Source: Osedax frankpressi (taxonomy: Eukaryota > Annelida > Polychaeta > Sabellida > Siboglinidae). Taken from it: a DNA stretch of 64,000 nt. Of the stretch, positions 55,632 to 64,000 are shown piece after piece (positions within the stretch are counted from its first letter, which is position 1; each line of letters starts with the position of its first letter). Location of the stretch: assembly GCA_964035775.1 (NCBI GenBank), contig OZ038316.1, positions 26,691,015 to 26,755,014 on the forward strand. Direction: 5' to 3'. Below the pieces are notes generated by a model. That model was not told where the DNA came from. It did not search any database and was given only the letters and a program-made list of their open reading frames with translations. The position numbers and the translations under genes were made by a program.

Positions 55632-58600
55632 GTACTTCATGTGGTTACTAATAACATATGTGTTTTATCTTCTCAATGTTAATTACAATAACTATTTGGA
55701 TCATATATAGATGACCCAGAGAAAAATCGTAAACATTAGCAACGCTCATTAATCACTAAATAGAATTGATTGATTATAATGCTTTATTTTAATGTGAATC
55801 ATTACATGTAATTACGGGTAAATAATTAAGTAATATTGTAAGCAATTATTTTTTAAAATGAAATATTACTTATTTTTAATTAATTATTCTTATATACAAG
55901 AATTCACTGCACATGAAAGCTGATTCTATTAAATCGATTAATACCTTTCATTATTACTTCACATTGTATTTTTATGATACAGATATATCATATATTTATT
56001 AACGAATATATATATATTTTACATATAAAATTTAACACATAGTTGTAATATAATTTTAGTAATTTTCACATTGAAAAAACTTTAATATATAGATAGAATA
56101 ACTATTATAATGAGTTTAATATTATAGGAATATTATTTATATAATACAATATGAAGTAATATCAAAGTGTATATATTCTGATATTAGACCAAGTTAGTTT
56201 CCAATTGTCTGGTGAATTATTATATTTCATATATATATATATATTATATACTCAAATCAATAAAGAATATTTACTTGTATACGAATGTATATTATGAATT
56301 TCATAGCAAAAAATTAAAATATATAATGCTTGAAATAATATTGAATATTTATAAAAATCAAAATTTAATAGTTCATAAAAATCAAACAAATATTTATGCG
56401 AATTGGTAATTTTTATGTTTTTTTATCGTGTCCATCCATATGATCCAAATAGTATAGTAATTATTTACTAATTTATTGTAATTGAATAGTTAATTACTAT
56501 TTAACCAAATAACCAATGATTTACAGCTAAATTAGTGACACACATAAGATACATAACAGTTATGAGTTCTGTAGTTATATTACAGTTATTAATTAGTTAC
56601 GCGCATTTCTTTGCGAGGTTATCATAGAGGGCTCATACCACCGAGAGCTGTTGGAATTAATTTGCCGTTTGAAGGTGTTGAGTGAGTGGGGACGTAATCA
56701 CTGCACAGTTTAGCGTTAAGGTAGACATCGAGACATCGTAAGGCGTGAAGCGATATCTACTCGGGGTAATCGTTAAACCGTTGCATAATACGCCATCCGA
56801 CTGCGCTGAATATGTTGAAGCCAAGTGTAATCGTTGAATTACGCAATCGAGTAGATTACGCAATCGAGTAGATTATGCAATCGAGTAGATTATGCAATCG
56901 CGTTATTATGAAATACTTACATCGCATCTTACTAGTCTAATTCGTTGCGAGATAAAACCGTGCTGTAATTGCGACCTCTTAACTCACCGCCTTTCGTCGG
57001 TAACTTTGCGGATCTCAGTGGTACGTGCGGCGATGGCGATGTAATGATATCTCCGATATTTGTCTAGCCAAAATGAAACCTTTACCCAATTAACTCCGTA
57101 ATCTATTTATAAGAATGTGGGCTGTTTAGATACGGCACCAAGCATACGTAAGCTATTGTCTAATACGCCAATAACGTTATAGATCCTACATTGCATTTTT
57201 GAATAGACTCTATTATACTGCGGTAATCGTTGGTTTAGATAATCGCGCATTTTTTAGGTATAACTGTGAATTCTCCGGCTGCCACCGATCGTATAAGACC
57301 TCCGGCAACCTAAAAACACACGAGAAGAAACACAGAGGTCTGCGTTTCCAAAATCGATTAATTTATTAACTCAGCATGCCTACCCCCGTATTCCACCTCA
57401 TTCTACTTAACCGCCCATTCATATAGAAATGCCATACTTATATATGAATAGTGTGTAACGATCGAGCGCATGTACTCAAAAGTGTTCTAGATGTACCAGT
57501 ACTAGTGAGTACTAGTGAGTACTAGTAATAGTGAAATCGTAGTTTCATTATTAAGATTACAGTGCAGAATTTCTCTATATCGATATGCAGACTTTTGCAA
57601 ACTTTACACTCTGAAATTACTATACCAAGTATCCGACCCCACGACGACGACGACGTCATCAATTATTACTACGTCCTTAATGACTAGTGATTTAAATCCA
57701 GGCACTTTTAAATATACATCATTGCATATATCGGATTCATTTTATATAATCAATTTCAAATCACCTAATAACGCCAACCCACTCCGACGCCTACCCACTC
57801 CAACGCCTACCCACTCCTACGCCTACCCACTCCGATGTCAACCCACTCCTACGCCTACCCACTCCGATGTCAACCCACTCCTACGCCTACCCACTCCGAT
57901 GTCAACCCACTCCTACGCCTACCCACTCCGATGTCAACCCACTCCTACGCCTACCCACTCCGATGTCAACCCACTCCTACGCCTACCCACCCCGACGTCT
58001 ACCCACTCTGACGCCTACCCACTCCGACGCTTACCCACTCCGACTCCTACCCACTCCGACGCCTACATACTCCGACGCCTATCCAATCCGATGCCAACCC
58101 ACTCCGACGTCTATCCACTCCGACGCCTACCCACTCCGACGCCTACCCACTTCGACGCCTACCCACTTCGACGCCTACCCACTCCGACGCCTACCCACTC
58201 CGACGCCTACCCACTCCGACGCCTACCCACTCCTACGCCTACCCACTCCAACGCCTACCCACTCCTACGCCTACCCACCCCGACGTCTACTCACTCCGAC
58301 GCCTACCCACTCCGACGCCTACCCACTCCGACGCCTACCCACTCCGACGCCTACCTACTCCGATACCAACCCACTCCTACGCCTACCCACCCCGACGTCT
58401 ACCCACTCCGATGCCTACCCACTCCGACGCCTACCCACTCCGACGCCTACCCACTCCGACGCCTACACACTCCGACGCCTACCCACTCCGACGCCTACCC
58501 ACTCCGACGCCTACCGACTCCGACGCCTACCCACTCCGATGCCAACCCACTCCGACGCCAACCCACTCCTACGCCTACCTACTCCAACGCCTACCCACTC

Positions 58601-61600
58601 CGAAGCCTACCCACTCCGACGCCTATCCAATTCGACGTCAACCCACTCCGACGCCTACCCACTCCGACGCCTACTCACTCCGACGCCTACCCACTCCTAA
58701 TCCTACCCACTCCGACGCCTACCCACTCCGACGCCTACCTACTCCGACGCCTACCCACTCCGACGCCAACCCACTCCGACGCCTACCCACTCCGACGCCT
58801 ACCTACTCCGATACCAACCCACTCCTACGCCTACCCACCCCGACGTCTACCCACTCCGATGCCTACCCACTCCGACGCCTACCCACTCCTAATCCTACCC
58901 ACTCCGACGCCTACCCACTCCGACGCCTACCTACTCCGACGCCTACCCACTCCGACGCCAACCCACTCCGACGCCTACCCACTCCGACGCCAACCCACTC
59001 CGACGCCTACCCATACCAGCCGCCTACCCACTCCGACGCCCACCCACTCCGATGTCAACCCACTCCTACGACAACTCACTCCAACGCCAACCCACTCCAC
59101 CGCCTACCGTCTCCGACGCCTACCGACTCCGACGCCTACCCACTCCGATGCCAACCCACTCCGACGCCAACCCACTCCGACGCCTACCCACTCCGACGCC
59201 AACCCACTCCTACGCCAACCCACTCCGACGCCTACCCACTCCGACGCCTACCCACTCCTACGCCAACCCACTCCGACGCCTACCCACTCCGACGCCTACC
59301 CACTCCGACGCCTACCCACTCCGACGCCTACCCACTCCGCCGCCTACCCACTCCGACGCCAACCCACTCCGACGCCAACCCACTCCGACGCTTACCTACT
59401 CCGACGCCTACCCACTCCGACGCCTACCCACTCCGCCGCCTACCCACTCTAACGCCTACCCACTCCGCCGCCTACCCACTCTAACGCCTACCCACTCCGC
59501 CCCCTACTCACTCCGACGCCAACCCACTCCGCCCCCTACTCACTCCGACGCCAACCCACTCCGACGCCTACCCATACCAGCCGCCTACCCACTCCGACGC
59601 CTACCCACTCCGACGCCCACCCACTCCGATGTCAACCCACTCCTACGACAACTCACTCCAACGCCAACCCACTCCACCGCCTACCGTCTCCGACGCCTAC
59701 CCACTCCGACGCCTACCGACTCCGACGCCTACCCACTCCGATGCCTACCCACTCCGACGCCTACCGACTCCGACGCCTACCCACTCCGATGCCAACCCAC
59801 TCCAGCGCCAACCCACTCCGACGCCTACCCACTCCGACGCCTACCCACTCCGACGCCTACCCACTCCGCCGCCTACCCACTCCGACGCCTACCCACTCCG
59901 ACGCCTACCCACTCCGACGCCTACCCACTCCGCCGCCTACCCACTCTAACGCCTACCCACTCCGCCGCCTACCCACTCCGCCGCCTACCCACCCCGACGC
60001 CTACCCACTCCGACGCCTACCCACTCTAACGCCTACCCACTCCGACGCCTACCCACTCCTACGCCTACCCACTCCGACGCCTACCCACTCCGACGCCTAC
60101 CCACTCCGACGCCAATCCACTCCGCTGCCTACCCACCCAACCGCCGCGACTCTAAACATTTTCGTTGGCAGGTGAATACTCTTTTGTCTGTAAGTTGGAG
60201 GGTTGCGGCAAGTCATTTGTGAACGCTCACTCGTTGAATATTCACATTCGCGTGCACACAAACGAGAAGCCATTCGAATGCAATATGGACGGCTGCGACA
60301 TGGCCTACAATACGTTGTACAGGTTGGCAATGGGCATGGGGTGCGTGGTGGTTCTGCGGTGGTTCTATGGTGGTTCTAAGGTGGTTCTAAGGTGGTTCTA
60401 AGGTGGTTCTAAGGTGGTTCTAAGGTGGTTCTACGGTGGTTCTAAGGTGGTTCTACGGTGGTTCTAAGGTGGTTCTACGGTGGTTCTAAGGTGGTTCTAA
60501 GGTGGTTCTAAGGTGGTTCTACGGTGGTTCTAAGGTGGTTCTACGGTGGTTCTAAGGTGGTTCTATGGTGGTTCTATGGTGGTTCTAAGGTGGTTCTAAG
60601 GTGGTTCTACGGTGGTTCTAAGGTGGTTCTAAGGTGGTTCTACGGTGGTTCTACGCTGGTTCTACGGTGGTTCTACGGTGGTTCTACGGTGGTTCTACGG
60701 TGGTTCTACGGTGGTTCTAAGGTGGTTCTACAGTGGTTCTAAGGTGGTTCTAAGGTGGTTCCCGCGACCTCTATTATTATGTAACCGCGTTCGCCCTTTT
60801 CTGAGTTTTGTACTATAACCTGAACAAATACTATTCTTTTATGTTCTAAAATTATACCCATTACTACTTCTTTTATGTTCTGCAATTACATCCATTACTA
60901 CTTCTTTTATGTTCTGTAACTACATCCATTACTACTTCTTTTATGTTCTGAAATTAGACCCATTACTACTTCTTTTATGTTCTGCAATTACATCCATTAC
61001 TACTTCTTTTATGTTCTGAAATTATACCCATTACTACTTCTTTTATGTTCTGAAATTATACCCATTACTACTTCTTTTATGTTCTGAAATTATACCCATT
61101 ACTACTTCTTTTATGTTCTGCAATTACATCCATTACTACTTCTTTTATGTTCTGTAACTACATCCATTACTACTTCTTTTATGTTCTGAAATTAGACCCA
61201 TTACTACTTCTTGTATGTACCATGATCTACTTTAGTAGTTCATGATGACAATATTTCCTGGCACCATTCACATTTTGCTGTTTCATATTATTTAGATAAA
61301 TTAACTATATCTTTTAGACCTATTTTAGATCTCCTAATATATTTATTGCTATTTTTAGATTATCTAAACATGTATAAATTCTATCTTTAAAAACTACTAT
61401 TATTCTATTGAAGTATACTTATATATATCATATATAATGGTATATATCATATACGATAGTTTATATCGTATTATTATATAATATCTATGCCTTCCTTTTT
61501 CTACTAATATTGATATCGACTCTAGTGAAATTCTATATTTAAATAAATTGCATCCAAAATGAATCATGTTGTCAGATCTTTTATCTACACATCGATTATC

Positions 61601-63065
61601 TTTTTTACTGAATATATATTATACCATATAATATTACTATATTATATTATACTGTTTACATAAACAATATTCACAAGAGTAATTGCTAGTTCCGTGTCTA
61701 GTTCAGTGCTTTTATCTGTATGTTTTTAATTAACCACTGACACTAGGTATTTGTTATTTGATAGTGCATCCCTGGGCTTCTTTGACATCTTGATCTCTCA
61801 TATGGTATGTGGGTCTCATTCGACACCTAGATTATATTGATTACAGATGATAAAGCTAATTCCTCATGTGTGATAGTTGAATTCAATTTTAGTAAATATC
61901 TCCTTGTGGAATTACGTTGACTAACAATATGGCTACATTGTGTTAATTTACTATTAATATCTATTGTTTATTTACTATTAATATCTATTGTTTATTTACT
62001 ATTAATATCTATTGTTTATTTACTATTAATATCTATTGTTAATTTACTATTAATATCTATTGTTTATTTACTATTAATATCTATTGTTTATTTACTATTA
62101 ATATCTATTGTTTATTTACTATTAATATCTATTGTTTATTTACTATTAATATCTATTGTTTATTTACTATTAATATCTATTTTTTATTTACTATTCTTAT
62201 CTATTGTTTATTTACTATCGATATCTATTGTTTATTTACTATTAATATCTATTGTTTATTTACTATTAATATCTATTGTTTATTTACTATTAATATCTAT
62301 TGTTTATTTACTATTAATATCTATTTTTTATTTACTATTCTTATCTATTGTTTATTTACTATCGATATCTATTGTTTATTTACTATTAATATCTATTGTT
62401 TATTTACTATTAATATCTATTGTTTATTTACTATTAATATCTATTGTTTATTTACTATTAATATCTATTGTTTATTTATATTAATATCTATTGTTTATTT
62501 ACTATTAATATCTATTGTTTATTTACTATTCATATCTATTGTTTATTTACTATTCATATCTATTGTTTATTTACTATTAATATCTATTGTTTATTTACTA
62601 TTAATATCTATTGTTTATTTACTATCGATATCTACTGTTTATATTCGAACATTGTAAATAGCATCGGCGGTACTTTAATTTCATTGTACTGATTGCAACG
62701 CAGTGATCTATTCCTCCCTCGGAGATACCGCCCCTGTCTCTTCTACTCCTCCATTGTTGTCCTGCTCATCTCTGCCTATTGTTGCCCCAGTAAATAAAGG
62801 CGTGTAGTAGTTTCGCGTTCGACACCAGTAAATGTTAAAACGCTCGCGAATCCATGCATACGTTAATGGAGGTGTCGTACGCGCCGCGTTCGATTGCGGA
62901 TTATTTATGACCTCCGACCTCCGCCGCAGACTGAAGTCGCACCAACGCAAGCACACCGGCGACACCTTCGACTGTTCGATGTGCAGCAAAGAGTTCACGA
63001 CCAAGTCGGACCTGAAGCGTCACGCTCTGACGCACGACCTGAACCGCGAGAAACTGTTCACGTTG
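55237..63065 (+). CDS. MTF1: Metal-responsive transcription factor 1 (MTF-1), 5' part; continues past the right edge
   Basis: MTF-1 is the animal zinc sensor that enters the nucleus and activates metallothionein genes through metal-response elements, using six C2H2 fingers. Four exons are called: 55237-55631, 57258-57337, 60172-60322 and 62930-63065. The first encodes an acidic N-terminal region with [15 protein letters not shown]. Fingers: 1, [20 protein letters not shown]; 2, [20 protein letters not shown] with the [11 protein letters not shown] linker; 3, [16 protein letters not shown] continuing into KSHQRKHTG across intron 3; 4, [20 protein letters not shown]. Linkers and finger bodies match MTF-1 specifically (HRGEY.FVC, NTLYRLK.HQR.HTG). 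Finger 4 has C-x2-C where the other fingers and human MTF-1 have C-x4-C. Fingers 5 and 6 lie beyond base 64000. Confidence 0.95.
55632..57257. other. MTF1 intron 1
   Basis: AT-rich up to 56570, then a GC-richer unique stretch 56600-57060 including four copies of an 18-bp GATTACGCAATCGAGTA unit (56835-56900). No exon or element recognised. Confidence 0.5.
57258..57337 (+). CDS. MTF1: MTF1 exon 2 (zinc finger 1)
   Basis: Acceptor ttttttag. [20 protein letters not shown] then HEKKHRG. Donor gtctgc. Confidence 0.95.
57775..60140. repeat. 16-bp minisatellite CCGACGCCTACCCACT, 2.4 kb
   Basis: About 148 copies with CAACCCACTCC, CCGATGTCAA and CCGCCGCC variants. C-rich in MTF1 sense. A block is duplicated at a spacing of about 560-577 bp (around 59011-59110 and 59572-59690). 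MTF1 intron 2. Overlapping Pro/Thr/His/Leu open frames in all three frames are by-products. Confidence 0.96.
60172..60322 (+). CDS. MTF1: MTF1 exon 3 (finger 2 and most of finger 3)
   Basis: Acceptor gttggcag. [20 protein letters not shown] and on to [10 protein letters not shown]. Donor gttggc. Confidence 0.96.
60340..60765. repeat. 11-b repeat GTGGTTCTAAG next to the MTF1 exon 3 donor
   Basis: About 38 copies; AAG|GTGGTT in each unit resembles a donor. Starts about 20 nt after the real donor TACAG|GTTGGC. Confidence 0.93.
60838..61220. repeat. 34-bp minisatellite
   Basis: About 11 copies containing ACTACTTCTTTTATGTTCTG and ATACCCATT. MTF1 intron 3. Confidence 0.94.
61221..61929. other. 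Unique AT-rich part of MTF1 intron 3
   Basis: Nothing recognised. Confidence 0.5.
61930..62640. repeat. 24-bp minisatellite
   Basis: About 29 copies containing TATCTATTGTTTATTTACTA. MTF1 intron 3. A multiple of three, so an open frame of Ile/Tyr/Cys/Leu/Phe arises. Confidence 0.95.
62930..63065 (+). CDS. MTF1: MTF1 exon 4 (end of finger 3, finger 4)
   Basis: Acceptor ccgccgcag. [20 protein letters not shown] then [20 protein letters not shown]. The donor is either gttggt after 63061 or gtaggg after 63065; the next exon is outside the window, so phase cannot decide. Three copies of GTAGGGCTTA follow. Confidence 0.9.
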
Positions 63066-63330
63066 GTAGGGCTTAGTAGGGCTTAGTAGGGCTTAGGAAT
63101 GCACGTAACCATTAGTGGGGCGCGATCATCGAGGACGGGGGGAGTGAAGATGCAGGCGGTACAGAACTTTTGGTAGGGCGCAAGTGTTAGGGGTGGGGGG
63201 AGATAAGATTCTGATTAAAGTACCTTTAGTAGGGCGCAAGTGTCGAGGGTGGGGGAGAGAAGATGCAGACTTTACAGAACCTTTAATAGGGCACAAGGGT
63301 TGGGGTGGGGAGGGAAACCCATCAAACAAT
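63062..63330. repeat. GTAGGGCTTA triplet and degenerate GGTAGGGCGCAAG repeats at the MTF1 exon 4 donor
   Basis: Three perfect 10-bp copies at the donor, then three longer G-rich degenerate units (GTAGGGCGCAAGTGT, then GGGTGGGGG). Confidence 0.85.
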
Positions 63331-63627
63331 ACAGGTAATTTCATTTTTTGCATTGTATAATTTCTTTTATATTATTTTTTATTTTTGTGGACATATCAAA
63401 AGATTTTTAAAAAACTATTAAGTCGTACTGTTTACCTGGGAGAAGATGTAGACTTTATAGGAGCTTTAGTGTAGGGCTGGGGTATGCACCATACCAGGTC
63501 ATTAATTAGGGGTTAGTATACTGACGGGGTTGTGGACTCTACAAGCCTGTTCATAGGTATTAGCATATAGAGGAAGGGGGAGATTTTTCGGACGCTATTA
63601 TGTGAATTATGTTATTTTTACCTAGAT

Positions 63628-64000
63628 ATAGTAGTTGAGGTATCTCCTTTAGTAACACCCAAGGTAGTTGTACCTCCTTTAGTAACACCCATGGTAGTTG
63701 TATCTCCTTTAGTAACATCCATGGTAGTTGTATCTCCTTTAATAACACCCATGGTAGTTGTATCTCCTTTAGTAACACCCAAGGTAGTTGTATCTCCTTT
63801 AGTAACACCCATGGTAGTTGTATCTCCTTTAGTAACACCCATGGTAGTTGTATCTCCTTTAGTAACACCCATGGTAGTTGTATCTCCTTTAGTAACACCC
63901 ATGGTAGTTGTATCTCCTTTAGTAACACCCATGGTAGTTGTATCTCCTTTAGTAACACCCATGGTAGTTGTATCTCCTTTAGTAACACCCATGGTAGTTG
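63628..64000. repeat. 30-bp minisatellite, cut by the right edge
   Basis: About 12 copies containing CCCATGGTAGTTGTATCTCC then TTTAGTAACA. MTF1 intron 4; continues beyond the window. Confidence 0.95.

Noticed and set aside
57515-60175. Several overlapping Pro/Thr/His/Leu open frames (up to 645 codons) in MTF1 intron 2
   Set aside because: Open in all three frames because the 16-bp unit lacks stops; flanked by MTF1 exons that join in phase.

Overview
This 64-kb window looks like nuclear DNA of an animal with AT-rich non-coding sequence. It carries four intron-rich single-copy genes whose spliced products match conserved animal families. Non-coding DNA is strongly AT-rich and exons are visibly GC-richer. 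A degenerate TTAGGG-type array is also present. I do not assign a species. There is one 200-N assembly gap (30880-31079). All exon calls are by eye, from splice sites, reading-phase continuity and remembered family sequences.

Layout. (1) 846-20114, minus strand: ULK4, a pseudokinase followed by HEAT/ARM repeats. Twenty exons are called and the C-terminal part lies beyond the left edge. (2) 21964-49307, minus strand: NCAPG (CAP-G), a HEAT-repeat subunit of condensin I. It is complete from ATG to stop except for what falls in the N gap. A decayed LINE reverse transcriptase lies antisense in one of its introns. (3) 50871-54641, plus strand: JMJD7, a JmjC 2-oxoglutarate oxygenase, complete in nine exons. 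NCAPG and JMJD7 are divergent, with start codons about 1.6 kb apart. (4) 55237 to past 63065, plus strand: MTF1 (metal-responsive transcription factor 1), with the N-terminal acidic region and the first four zinc fingers. It runs off the right edge. The four genes do not form a pathway; nothing suggests they are co-regulated beyond the shared NCAPG/JMJD7 upstream region.

The unusual content is in the introns. About 28 kb, over 40 % of the window, is tandem minisatellite. Nearly every long intron carries its own private repeat unit of 9-55 bp. Many arrays start or end exactly at a splice junction, and their unit is a copy of that junction. Examples are exon end plus donor in JMJD7 intron 4 (46 bp, about 23 copies) and NCAPG at 30672 (30 bp, about 7 copies), and branch-point-like motif plus pyrimidine tract plus AG in NCAPG at 41969 (27/30 bp, about 170 copies). 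Separately, the splice donors are atypical: at about 34 of 52 hand-called junctions intron position +3 is T (GTT...), where animals nearly always have A or G. I regard these two linked observations, splice-site-seeded intronic minisatellites and a GTT donor consensus, as the candidate undescribed system here.
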